Origin: Fischerella sp. CENA71
GTDB lineage: Bacteria; Cyanobacteriota; Cyanobacteriia; Cyanobacteriales; Nostocaceae
Reading direction: 5' to 3'
Length of the DNA: 64,000 nucleotides
Assembly (NCBI GenBank): GCA_024239075.1
Contig: JANBVI010000029.1
Location: 16,812 to 80,811, forward strand
The position numbers were made by a program, and so were the translations under genes. Positions within the stretch are counted from its first letter, which is position 1, and every line of letters begins with the position of its first letter. The notes beneath the pieces were generated by a model that was not told the origin of the DNA, made no database searches, and worked only from the letters and a program-made list of their open reading frames with translations. Below, piece after piece: positions 1 through 7,862 of this stretch.

Positions 1-71
1 GGCTCACTTTATAATCAGCACACTATAAGTTAGCTTAGGGACTTGTTGATTAGACTCAAAGGAGAGTGGCG

Positions 72-605
72 GTGAAAAAAGTAGCTGTGTTTGGCAATGC
101 TGGAGGCGGTAAATCAACTCTAAGCAAAAGATTATCGGAGATCACTGGTTTGCCACTTCACATCTTAGACAAAATTCAATATCAATCAGGGGGTATTGAG
201 GTTCCACAGGAAGACTATAAGCACATCCATGAACAAATTTTGCTTACTGATCGTTGGATTATTGACGGGTTTGGTTGCATGGAAACCCTCTGGTTGCGAC
301 TGAAAGAGGCGGATACTCTGATTTTTGTCGATCTACCGCTATATGTGCATTTCTGGTGGGTGACTAAACGACTAATCACAGGGCGCTTTAAACCGCCACA
401 AGGCTGGCCGGAAAACAGTCCAATATTGAAGAGTTCGCTTACTAGCTACCGGGTGCTTTGGTTATGTCATAAATATTTGACCCCAAAATATCGTGAGTAT
501 ATCAAGCAGGCTCAAAGCACCAAAAGTGTTTATCATATTCGATCAACTGAACAGATTTCGCAATTTTTTGAATTAATTGAATATGAAGATGGTGTATCAG
601 CCTAA
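72..605 (+). CDS. P-loop adenylate kinase-like protein (FlaR/topology-modulation type)
   Basis: Small P-loop NTPase of the adenylate-kinase-like group often annotated as DNA topology modulation protein. The Walker A loop GNAGGGKST is at residues 8-16, followed by the family's ILDKIQYQ stretch and a WIIDGFG segment that resembles the substrate-side lid of small kinases. About 177 residues, normal for the family. A GTG at 66 is also in frame, but AAAGGAG ends two bases before it, whereas the GTG at 72 sits 7 bases after AGGAG and gives the usual MKKVAVFGNAGGGKS start, so 72 is preferred. Physiological substrate cannot be read from the sequence. Convergent with the aminotransferase downstream. 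Confidence 0.8.
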   Translation: MKKVAVFGNAGGGKSTLSKRLSEITGLPLHILDKIQYQSGGIEVPQEDYKHIHEQILLTDRWIIDGFGCMETLWLRLKEADTLIFVDLPLYVHFWWVTKRLITGRFKPPQGWPENSPILKSSLTSYRVLWLCHKYLTPKYREYIKQAQSTKSVYHIRSTEQISQFFELIEYEDGVSA

Positions 606-656
606 TTATAAATGAGTGCCTTTTTACTTTTTATTTTTGCTTTGTTTGGTAAACCA

Positions 657-1964
657 CTAGTTCAAAATCTCTGCTAGCACATCCGCGAAAATTTCCACAG
701 CAGTCTCAATCTGCTCACTATCAATTACCAATGGTGGACAAAAACGAATAGCTGCTTTCCCGCAACCAAGTAATAATAAACCATGTAAAAAAGCTGTTTG
801 TAAAATGCGATCGCGTAACTGTCGATCCAAATTTCCTTGATCATCAAACAAATCCACCGCCACCATCAAACCTTTACCACGCGGTAGGGAAACTCTGGGA
901 AACTGTTGATGTAACTTCACTAAACCAGCTTGCAGTAATTCTCCCATTTTGGTGGCATTTGTCATTAAACCACTTTCTAATAGTTCCAAAGTGGCAAGGC
1001 CAGCAACACAAGCAACAGGGTTGCCACCAAAGGTGGTAGCATGGGAACCAGGCGGCCAAGTCATGATTTCGGATCGGGCAAGAATTGCACCTAAAGGTAA
1101 ACCACTAGCAATCCCCTTAGCAGTAGTAATAATATCTGGTATGACTTCCCAATGTTCGATCGCAAACAATCGACCTGTACGCCCCATACCTGATTGCACT
1201 TCATCTACTACCATCAGGATGCCATAGCGATCGCAGATTTCGCGAATCCGTTGTAAAAATCCCTCTTCTGGTACAACATAACCACCTTCGCCTTGAATTG
1301 GTTCAACCACAATTGCTGCCACTTCATGAGGTGGTAGCATAGCAGGAAATAGTTGTTTTTCCAGGTAATCTAAACTGGCGTGAGTCCCATAAGGAATATG
1401 TGTCACCCCCGGAACTAGAGGGCCAAAACCCTCTCTTTGCACAGCTTTGGAACCAGTCAGAGACATGGCTCCATAAGTACGTCCGTGAAATGCTCCTAAA
1501 AAGGCAATAATCAAGGAACGTTTGGTGTAGTATCTCGCCAGTTTGATGGCGCCCTCGTTAGATTCCGCACCGGAGTTAGTAAAAAATACTTTGGCTCCAT
1601 GAGAAAAATCTACGTGTTTGGCTAATTTTTCCGCCAACTCCACCATCGGTTCATAGTAAAAATCAGTACCCGACATGTGCAATAACTTACCAGCTTGTGC
1701 TTGAATAGCCTGCACAACTTTTGGATGCGCGTGTCCTGTGGCGGTGACAGCAATTCCCGCCGTCATGTCTAAAAAAACATTACCATCCACATCTTCTACC
1801 ATACAGCCTTCACCACGAGCTACAACTAAGGGATAGTCGCGGGTATAGGAAGGAGAAGTGACAGCGCGATCGCGTGCGATAATTTCTCTAGCACGAGGCC
1901 CTGGTAAAGAAGTTACTAAATAAGGCGATCGTGGTAATTGATCATTAATAGAGATACTTAACAT
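657..1964 (-). CDS. class III PLP aminotransferase (acetylornithine/4-aminobutyrate type)
   Basis: Fold-type I, class III pyridoxal-phosphate aminotransferase, 435 residues. The conserved metal-free PLP site is visible: acidic pair at DEVQSGMGRTG (Asp254, Glu255) and the Schiff-base lysine in TTAKGIASGLPLG (Lys283), plus the NSGAESNEGAIKLAR cofactor phosphate region near residue 130. The sequence resembles the GabT/ArgD branch; substrate (4-aminobutyrate, acetylornithine or another omega-amino acid) is not decidable by eye. The protein is cytosolic. It stands alone, with the start ATG at 1964 followed upstream by an AT-rich spacer. Confidence 0.85.
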   Translation of the reverse strand: MLSISINDQLPRSPYLVTSLPGPRAREIIARDRAVTSPSYTRDYPLVVARGEGCMVEDVDGNVFLDMTAGIAVTATGHAHPKVVQAIQAQAGKLLHMSGTDFYYEPMVELAEKLAKHVDFSHGAKVFFTNSGAESNEGAIKLARYYTKRSLIIAFLGAFHGRTYGAMSLTGSKAVQREGFGPLVPGVTHIPYGTHASLDYLEKQLFPAMLPPHEVAAIVVEPIQGEGGYVVPEEGFLQRIREICDRYGILMVVDEVQSGMGRTGRLFAIEHWEVIPDIITTAKGIASGLPLGAILARSEIMTWPPGSHATTFGGNPVACVAGLATLELLESGLMTNATKMGELLQAGLVKLHQQFPRVSLPRGKGLMVAVDLFDDQGNLDRQLRDRILQTAFLHGLLLLGCGKAAIRFCPPLVIDSEQIETAVEIFADVLAEILN

Positions 1965-2058
1965 GATTTTTTTTTAATGTTTAAAGAATATCTATGATTA
2001 AATGCTGAGGTGATATTGGTTGCAGTAACTTATGATTCTATTTACAGTATATTCACGA

Positions 2059-2106
2059 AAATACAGGGAGTAAAAAGTATGTAAACTCACATATCTCCCT
2101 GTATTT
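2059..2106. terminator. hairpin with 12-bp perfect arms
   Basis: Arms AAATACAGGGAG (2059-2070) and CTCCCTGTATTT (2095-2106) are exact inverse complements around a 24-base loop. The hairpin lies just downstream of the small Asp-rich minus-strand gene and upstream of the aminotransferase start, so it may terminate or attenuate minus-strand transcription. There is no long T run, so it is a candidate only. Confidence 0.4.
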
Positions 2107-2147
2107 GATAGTTTATTGGCTACTTTTAGATTTATTAGATTTAAGCT

Positions 2148-2378
2148 CTAATCATCATCGTCATCGTCATTACTATTATTGCGCCGTTGGTTATTTTCTC
2201 TGTCGTCATCATCGTCATCTGAGTCTGAGCGATTTGTGTTATTCTCTCGTTGTTCTTGGCGTTCATCTTCTGTGCCAAAGTTGCAACCAACTAATCCCCC
2301 TGGTAATATCATTAAGCTAGCAGCAGCAAGGACACCCCAAATATCTTTTGTTCTCCAACGCTCGTTTTTTTGCAACAT
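2148..2378 (-). CDS. small Asp-rich putative lipoprotein
   Basis: 76-residue ORF. A positively charged start is followed by a hydrophobic segment ending in a lipobox-like GGLVGC (Cys at residue 32), then a very polar tail rich in Asp, Asn, Arg and Gln that ends in a run of Asp residues. This order fits an exported lipid-anchored protein with an acidic, possibly cation-binding tail. The Asp run is encoded by GAT/GAC repeats (ATC/GTC on the plus strand), which may expand and contract. No strong ribosome site is seen. No family recognised. It might be a non-coding repeat with an accidental frame, but the lipobox argues for a gene. Confidence 0.5.
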   Translation of the reverse strand: MLQKNERWRTKDIWGVLAAASLMILPGGLVGCNFGTEDERQEQRENNTNRSDSDDDDDDRENNQRRNNSNDDDDDD

Positions 2379-2662
2379 AAATTCTATGTTTTGAAACTCT
2401 GCTTATTTTTTAGGGTACTGCGAGTTGAAATCTTTAAGTTAGACAAGCCAGAGAATGGGATGCAAAAGGATAAATATTTTTGCGTAGCTACTAAATTTAA
2501 TTTTAACTTGCGTTCGCTTTCACCTTTGTGCTGAATGTCGTTTCATTCGTAAACAACTTCACGACGTTGGTCACAAACGTTACCATGTTCTTTATGGATA
2601 AAACAATTTTTGTGATTAACGTTAATTTAGTTAAGTGCAAGCTTATTTTTTAATTTATAAAT

Positions 2663-3103
2663 ATGTCTCCTAAACCTAAAGCGCCAGTTCGTCTTTTACA
2701 ATCCTGTGACTGGCCGATTGAACAGTTACCAGGATTATCCCAGCAAGAAGTCTCCCAATTAAAAAACTGTGGTATTGACACCACAAAAGCACTAATTGAA
2801 CAAAGCCAAACTCTCCAGGCGAAAGTGACACTCGCCAATAAACTGCAAATTCATCTTCAGTATGTCAATAAATGGGTAGCACTAGCAGATTTAGCCCGGA
2901 TTCCTAGTGTTGGTACTCAATATTGTGGCTTGTTACTTCATGCTGGTGTTGGTTCTGTAGCTTTGTTGGCGACTCTTCCCACTCACAGATTACACAGACA
3001 AATTTTGCGTTTGCAGGTAGCGACAATGCAACGACGGGATCTATGTCCTTCTGTGGAACAAGTACAGCAGTGGATTCAGCAAGCCCAGGCTATGAGGGGA
3101 TAG
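2663..3103 (+). CDS. DUF4332 domain protein
   Basis: 146 residues, recognised as the cyanobacterial DUF4332 type: two helix-hairpin-helix-like repeats, one around PGLSQQEVSQLKNCGIDTTKALI (residues 24-46) and one around ARIPSVGTQYCGLLLHAGVGSVALLA (78-103). Such helices usually bind nucleic acid without base specificity, so a DNA-associated role is an inference. The last codons (ending MRG) and the stop run directly into a GATCGGGG repeat array, so the C-terminus may have been set by that repeat. Convergent with the TetR gene. Confidence 0.75.
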   Translation: MSPKPKAPVRLLQSCDWPIEQLPGLSQQEVSQLKNCGIDTTKALIEQSQTLQAKVTLANKLQIHLQYVNKWVALADLARIPSVGTQYCGLLLHAGVGSVALLATLPTHRLHRQILRLQVATMQRRDLCPSVEQVQQWIQQAQAMRG

Positions 3104-3148
3104 GGGATAGGGGATCGGGGATTGGGGAAAGGGGATCGGGGATTGTTT
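3098..3148 (+). repeat. GGGGAT/GATCGGGG short tandem repeat array
   Basis: Tandem GGGGATA and GGGGATCGGGGATT units directly after the DUF4332 stop. A matching complementary array (CCCCGATC units) lies at 3241-3282, so the two could pair in a transcript. The same motif recurs at 59706-59735 and 59820-59857. Confidence 0.8.
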
Positions 3149-3240
3149 GAAAATGATATTTATGCATCTTAGAAAAACTATGACTTCAAAATCCCTATCC
3201 ACATAAAGGTAATGGCATTATTAATTTTTTTCATATCTCA

Positions 3241-3282
3241 TTCCCATTCCCCGATCCCCGATCCTCGATCCCCGATCCCTAA
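3241..3282 (+). repeat. CCCCGATC short tandem repeat array
   Basis: Four to five CCCCGATC-type units ending at the stop of the TetR gene. It is the inverse complement of the array at 3098-3148; together they could form a long G-rich/C-rich stem between two convergent genes, acting as a bidirectional terminator. Confidence 0.8.
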
Positions 3283-3897
3283 CTAATCCTTGGCTAATAC
3301 ACCATTGAGGAAAATATCAGCGAGTCCTTCCGCCATTTGCTGCATTTGTTGAGGGGAAGCATCAGGTTCCATCAGGGTATTGTGAGAAAAGCCTGCGATC
3401 GCAAACATTCCCAAGAATACTTTGGCTACCAATTTGGCATCCATTTGGCGATAAATGCCTTTATCCATGGCTGTTTGGAAAAAAGCTTCGGCAACATCGG
3501 TCATTTTATCAATTACTTCTGACTGGATGCGATCGCGCAAATCTGGATGAAATTGTGCCTCCATAAAACACACCCGCATCAAGTCGGCACTTTTTTGCAT
3601 GTTCCACATCCGGCGGCGCATTACCTGCGCCACAGCTTTATAACTGCCCATTTCACTTAATTCTGTAAGCAAATCCGTAAGAATCTCCACCCAACCAGCA
3701 GTTGCTACCTCTACCAAAATCGCTTTTTTATTCGGAAAATGTCGAAATAGCGTTCCTTCCGCGACTCCTGCTGCTTGTGCTAGATCGCGGGTGGTGGTGC
3801 CATCAAATCCTTGAGAGGCAAACAAGCGCCGTGCAGCCTGTAAAATGCGGCCGCGGGTTTGTGCCTCTGATGGTGGAGGAGAGTTAAAAACACGCAT
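3283..3897 (-). CDS. TetR/AcrR family transcriptional regulator
   Basis: 204 residues. The N-terminal TetR helix-turn-helix is clear: RGRILQAARRLFASQGFDG then TTTRDLAQAAGVAEGTLFRHF (about residues 15-56), followed by a helical ligand-binding domain. It is divergent from the M16 peptidase operon, with about 200 bases between the TetR start and the likely peptidase start, so control of those genes or autoregulation is possible; no clear operator palindrome was found in the gap. Ligand unknown. Confidence 0.85.
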   Translation of the reverse strand: MRVFNSPPPSEAQTRGRILQAARRLFASQGFDGTTTRDLAQAAGVAEGTLFRHFPNKKAILVEVATAGWVEILTDLLTELSEMGSYKAVAQVMRRRMWNMQKSADLMRVCFMEAQFHPDLRDRIQSEVIDKMTDVAEAFFQTAMDKGIYRQMDAKLVAKVFLGMFAIAGFSHNTLMEPDASPQQMQQMAEGLADIFLNGVLAKD

Positions 3898-4095
3898 AAC
3901 AGTTATAGTGAAATATCCGGAACAGGACTCGTAGCATTATTGTCTTACGACAAGTACAAAAAACACAGAAAGCTTAATACAAGATTAACGCTCTACTCAC
4001 AAGTAGCCGCGATTTCCGGTAACAAAACTTTACTTTTAGCTTTGCTTATGAATGATACTAATTTTAAGTTTGGGATTTTATGTTATCGATTACGA

Positions 4096-5643
4096 ATGTT
4101 TAAACACAGACTAAATCGCCTGATTGCGATTCTGCTTTTAGCACTAACTTTATGGTGGGGATTATCACCGGAAGTTGCTTTAGCCAAAACTCAAACTCCA
4201 CCAGCCCAAAGCTCGATTCAGCCCTATCTGGATCGAGTCATGAAGCAGTTGACGGAGTTTCGCCTCGAAAATGGCATGAAGTTTATTGTCTTGGAACGTC
4301 ACCAAGCGCCAGTTGTTTCTTTTCTTACTTACGCAGATGTTGGTGGTGTCGATGAACCAGATAAAAAAACTGGTGTCGCGCACTTTTTAGAACATTTAGC
4401 TTTTAAAGGTACGACTCAGATTGGTACAAAAAACTACAAAGCAGAAAAACCGCTGCTTGATAAATTGGATCAACTAGCTGTGCAAATTGAAACAGCTCAA
4501 GCTGCTGGTAAAAAAGATGAAGTGGCTAAGTTAACACGACAATTTGAGCAAGTAGAAGCACAAGCAGCAAAACTTGTTAATCCAAATGAATTGGGACGAG
4601 TTGTGGAACAAGCAGGAGGTGTAGATTTAAATGCGAATACCTCCACAGAAGCCACTCGTTATTTTTACAGCTTTCCTGCTAACAAGTTGGAATTGTGGAT
4701 GTCGCTGGAATCGGAACGTTTCCTTGAACCTGTATTCCGGGAGTTTTATAAAGAAAAAAATGTGATTTTGGAAGAACGACGGCTGCGGGTAGATAATTCT
4801 CCAATTGGATTGATGTTAGAGAAGTTTATCGATACAGCTTTCAAAGTCCATCCCTACAGGCGTCCAATTATTGGTTATGACGAAGATATTCGCAATTTGA
4901 CGCGGGAAGATGTGCAGAAGTTTTTTGACGCCTACTATGCGCCGAGTAATTTAACTATGGCTGTTGTCGGAGATGTCAACCCCAGTGAAGTCAAACGACT
5001 AGCGCAAATTTACTTTGGACGTTACAAAGCTAAACCGAAAGCTGTAGCAAAACTACCAGCAGAACCGCCACAGAAACAAACGCGGGAAGTGACAGTTAAG
5101 TTAAATTCTCAACCTTGGTATTTAGAAGGTTATCATCGCCCTGCACTTACCCATCCAGATGATGCTGTGTATGAAATTATTGGGAGTTTGCTGAGTGATG
5201 GACGGACATCACGTTTGTATAAATCTTTGGTGGAAAAACAGCAAGTAGCACTTTCAGCCCAAGGTTTTAGCGGTTTTCCCGGAGATAAGTATCCGAATTT
5301 GATCTTATTTTATGCTCTGACGGCTCCTGGTCATACTGTTGATGAAGTGGCGATCGCTTTACGCCAAGAAATTGACAAACTCAAGACTGAACCTGTGTCA
5401 GCAATAGATTTAGAACGAGTCAAAACTCAAGCGAGAGCAGAATTGTTGCGATCGCTCGATTCTAATATGGGAATGGCGCAGCAGTTGTTGGAGTATGAGG
5501 TCAAAACTGGTTCTTGGCGAAATTTATTTAAGCAGTTGGATAAATTGGAAGCTGTGAGCGCTGCGGATATTCAACGGGTAGCAAAGGCAACTTTTATACC
5601 GGAAAATCGCACGATTGGTAAGCTGTTGTCACAACAAGGATGA
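4096..5643 (+). CDS. M16 family zinc peptidase, catalytic subunit
   Basis: Insulinase-like M16 peptidase. The inverted zinc motif HFLEH is at residues 96-100, with the distal Glu ligand in NVILEERR (about 226). Between them lies a charged coiled-coil-like insert (about residues 110-165). The ORF opens at 3940, but Met53 at 4096 begins a good signal peptide (MFKHRLNRLIAILLLALTLW, cleavage near ALA-KT), so 4096 is preferred and gives 515 residues; secretion to the periplasm follows. The next gene encodes a paralogue without the zinc motif, as in mitochondrial processing peptidase-type heterodimers. Role probably peptide degradation or processing; substrate unknown. Confidence 0.85.
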   Translation: MFKHRLNRLIAILLLALTLWWGLSPEVALAKTQTPPAQSSIQPYLDRVMKQLTEFRLENGMKFIVLERHQAPVVSFLTYADVGGVDEPDKKTGVAHFLEHLAFKGTTQIGTKNYKAEKPLLDKLDQLAVQIETAQAAGKKDEVAKLTRQFEQVEAQAAKLVNPNELGRVVEQAGGVDLNANTSTEATRYFYSFPANKLELWMSLESERFLEPVFREFYKEKNVILEERRLRVDNSPIGLMLEKFIDTAFKVHPYRRPIIGYDEDIRNLTREDVQKFFDAYYAPSNLTMAVVGDVNPSEVKRLAQIYFGRYKAKPKAVAKLPAEPPQKQTREVTVKLNSQPWYLEGYHRPALTHPDDAVYEIIGSLLSDGRTSRLYKSLVEKQQVALSAQGFSGFPGDKYPNLILFYALTAPGHTVDEVAIALRQEIDKLKTEPVSAIDLERVKTQARAELLRSLDSNMGMAQQLLEYEVKTGSWRNLFKQLDKLEAVSAADIQRVAKATFIPENRTIGKLLSQQG

Positions 5644-5665
5644 GGAAAGAAGGATGAACGAACCA

Positions 5666-5698
5666 CAAAGGACACAAAGGACACAAAGGACACAAAGG
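5666..5698 (+). repeat. 9-bp tandem repeat AAAGGACAC before the second M16 gene
   Basis: Three to four direct copies of AAAGGACAC end in AAAGGA immediately before the ATG at 5700. Each copy carries an AGGA core, so copy number could alter ribosome loading. Confidence 0.8.
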
Positions 5699-5732
5699 AA
5701 TGAAGAGGTATAAAAGAACAGGCAAAAAGCAG

Positions 5733-7208
5733 ATGAAAATCCAAGGTTTTAAATTTAAGGGGTTGGTTTATGCAGTGGTTGCTGCTTTTGTCTTGGTACT
5801 TTTAACTTTTAATTTTTCTTGGGCGGCGACAGCAGCGAAACATTACACTGAGTTACAGTTTGCGCCATTACCGGAAATCAAGTTGCCGAAGTATGAGCGA
5901 TATAAGTTAGATAATGGCATGGTGGTTTATTTGATGGAGAACCATGAATTGCCATTGGTGACTGGTGCGGCGATGATTGGTACTGGCGATCGCTTTGAAC
6001 CATCAGATAAAGTAGGTTTAGCTCAGATGGTAGGAACGGTAATGCGAACTGGGGGAACAAGTTCACATACGCCGGATGAGTTAAATCAGATGTTGGAACA
6101 ACGAGCCGCTTCAGTAGAAACTGATATTAGTGAAAGTAGTGGTACTGCTAATTTTGAAGCACTCAGTGAAGATGTTGAAACTGTATTGGGGTTGTTTGCT
6201 GAGATTCTGCGGGAACCAGTTTTTGCTGAAGATAAACTAGCTTTGGCAAAAACACAAGAGCGAGGTAAGATTTCCCGGCGTAATGATAGCCCAAATGATA
6301 TTGCCCAACGGGAATTTAAGAAATTAGTCTATGGTAAGGACAATCCCTACGCGCGCACAACAGAGTATGCGACGCTGGATAAAATTTATCGCCCTGATTT
6401 GGTGAAGTTTTATCAACAGTATTTTTATCCCAATAATATGATTTTGGGAATTGTGGGCGATTTTAATCCTCAAAAGATGAAATCTCTGATTCAAGCTAAG
6501 TTTGGTGACTGGAAACCCAACCCGAATTTTACAAAACCCCAGTTACCAGAAATAGCAGCTAAAGATAGCGGTGTCTTTTTTGTGAATCAACCACAACTGA
6601 CTCAGAGTAGTATTCTGATTGGTCATTTGGGAGGACAATTTAAAAGTCCTGATTATCCAGCATTGGATGTGTTGAATGGAGTGTTAAATGGTTTTGGTGG
6701 ACGTTTGTTTAATGAAGTGCGATCGCGTCAAGGTTTAGCTTACTCTGTATATGGTTACTGGAGTCCCCGTTATGATTATCCTGGTATGTTTGTTGCTGGG
6801 GGACAAACGCGCTCTGATGCGACTGTACAATTTGTGAAGTCTTTGCAAACAGAAATTAAACGCATCCAAACTCAACCAGTCACACCTAAAGAATTGGCTT
6901 TTGCGAAGGAATCTACTCTCAATTCGTTTGTGTTCAATTTTGAAGATCCCGCCCAAACTTTATCGCGCTTGATGCGATACGAATATTATGGTTATCCCTC
7001 TGATTTTCTCTTCCGCTACCAAAAAGCAGTAGAAGCAACTACAGCAGCTGATGTGCAAAGAGTTGCACAGAAATACTTGAAACCAGATTCTTTAGTAACT
7101 TTAGTTGTGGGTAATCAAACGGCGATTAACCCACCTTTGACACAGCTAGCTAAACAAGTCACACCAATAGATGTGACTATTCCTAAATCACCGCAAGCAC
7201 AGAGTTAG
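5733..7208 (+). CDS. M16 family peptidase-like protein, non-catalytic subunit
   Basis: Paralogue of the preceding M16 peptidase, about 491 residues from Met at 5733, which begins a signal peptide (MKIQGFKFKGLVYAVVAAFV, cleavage near SWA-AT). An upstream ATG at 5700 is also in frame, beside the AAAGGA repeat. Where the catalytic subunit has HFLEH this protein has QMVGT, so zinc binding is lost; the second M16 domain retains the Arg-Tyr region SRQGLAYSVYGYW. It most likely forms a heterodimer with the upstream subunit in the periplasm. Same operon, separated by about 90 bases holding the 9-bp repeat. Confidence 0.82.
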   Translation: MKIQGFKFKGLVYAVVAAFVLVLLTFNFSWAATAAKHYTELQFAPLPEIKLPKYERYKLDNGMVVYLMENHELPLVTGAAMIGTGDRFEPSDKVGLAQMVGTVMRTGGTSSHTPDELNQMLEQRAASVETDISESSGTANFEALSEDVETVLGLFAEILREPVFAEDKLALAKTQERGKISRRNDSPNDIAQREFKKLVYGKDNPYARTTEYATLDKIYRPDLVKFYQQYFYPNNMILGIVGDFNPQKMKSLIQAKFGDWKPNPNFTKPQLPEIAAKDSGVFFVNQPQLTQSSILIGHLGGQFKSPDYPALDVLNGVLNGFGGRLFNEVRSRQGLAYSVYGYWSPRYDYPGMFVAGGQTRSDATVQFVKSLQTEIKRIQTQPVTPKELAFAKESTLNSFVFNFEDPAQTLSRLMRYEYYGYPSDFLFRYQKAVEATTAADVQRVAQKYLKPDSLVTLVVGNQTAINPPLTQLAKQVTPIDVTIPKSPQAQS

Positions 7209-7262
7209 GTTGATGGTTAATACTGCTCGGATAAGACAAATAGATTGACATTTAAACCCACC

Positions 7263-7286
7263 AGAGACGCGCCATGGCGCGTCTCT
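7263..7286. repeat. 24-bp perfect palindrome of the GAGACGCG family
   Basis: Exact palindrome with half-site AGAGACGCGCCA. A related element with arms AGACGCGAT/ATCGCGTCT is at 52207-52226, inside a similar GTAGAGACGCG context. Dispersed REP-like hairpins of this kind are common in filamentous cyanobacteria. Confidence 0.75.
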
Positions 7287-7358
7287 ACATGGCCCAAATT
7301 ATGACGAAAAATCCTTAACCGAGAAATATTGGGTTGATGGTTAATTAAGTATGATGAG

Positions 7359-7389
7359 AACTCGGTTGATTGATCAGCCGGGTTTTTTT
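7359..7389 (+). terminator. Rho-independent terminator of the M16 operon
   Basis: Stem AACTCGGTTGAT pairs with ATCAGCCGGGTT (with two G-U pairs and a very short loop) and is followed at once by TTTTTTTA. It lies about 150 bases after the second M16 stop codon. Confidence 0.75.
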
Positions 7390-7398
7390 ATTTATATA

Positions 7399-7455
7399 AG
7401 TTCGTAGTGAGGACTAAAGTCCTCAGAATAAGGACTAAAGTCTTTACTACAAACG
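7399..7455. repeat. dispersed hairpin element, GTAGTGAG...CTTTACTAC type
   Basis: Outer arms AGTTCGTAGTGAG and CTTTACTACAAAC pair imperfectly, and the inside holds two copies of AGGACTAAAGTC. A second member with the same ends occurs at 49883-49940. No ORF. Likely a non-autonomous repeat or structured RNA. Confidence 0.7.
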
Positions 7456-7581
7456 AAAAATGAGAATTATGTGTGAGCAGTATAAATTTTTTTGTCTTAA
7501 TAGCTAAGTAAAAGACATGATTTAACAATATTTAACATATATAATAAGTAAATATATTAACAAATATATTGCATCTACTAT

Positions 7582-7836
7582 ATGGATTATTTGACTATTT
7601 TAGGCTTAGTTGCTGCCACGCTAACCACGAGTGCATTCTTTCCACAAATGCTGAAAACTTGGCAATCAAAATCAGCAAAAGATGTTTCTTACACGATGGT
7701 AATTACTTTTATTATTGGTGTTTTTTTATGGTTAATATATGGAATTTATCGTCAGGATTTAGCAATTATTTTAGCTAACTTGATCACTTTAATTTTTAAC
7801 CTGATAATTTTATGGCTTAAAATTAAATATAGATAA
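7582..7836 (+). CDS. SemiSWEET-type (PQ-loop) sugar transporter
   Basis: 84 residues with three predicted membrane helices (about 4-20, 40-56, 64-82) and the hallmark Pro-Gln of the PQ loop in FFPQMLKTWQ (residues 21-22). Bacterial SemiSWEETs have this length and work as homodimers moving mono- or disaccharides through the inner membrane. The KSAKDVSY segment after helix 1 is also typical. It sits just ahead of the radical SAM gene on the same strand with a 26-base gap; a functional link is not evident. Confidence 0.8.
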   Translation: MDYLTILGLVAATLTTSAFFPQMLKTWQSKSAKDVSYTMVITFIIGVFLWLIYGIYRQDLAIILANLITLIFNLIILWLKIKYR

Positions 7837-7862
7837 ACATTATCTTTCTGAAATTATTACCT

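Larger units (their letters stand above)
7209..7581. other. intergenic region with three hairpin elements
   Basis: Gene-free spacer containing the palindrome at 7263, the terminator at 7359 and the dispersed hairpin at 7399. The last 100 bases are very AT-rich and probably hold the promoter of the SemiSWEET gene, but no confident -35/-10 pair is seen. Confidence 0.7.

Noticed and set aside
2105-2394. Two plus-strand ORFs opposite the Asp-rich gene
   Set aside because: They are rich in His/Ser from the complement of the GAT/GAC repeats and have no family-like features; the minus frame has a lipobox.
2560-2632. Minus-strand frame reading NHKNCFIHKEHGNVCDQRREV
   Set aside because: Suggestive Cys/His pattern, but no start codon, stops on both sides and under 30 residues; at most a decayed fragment.
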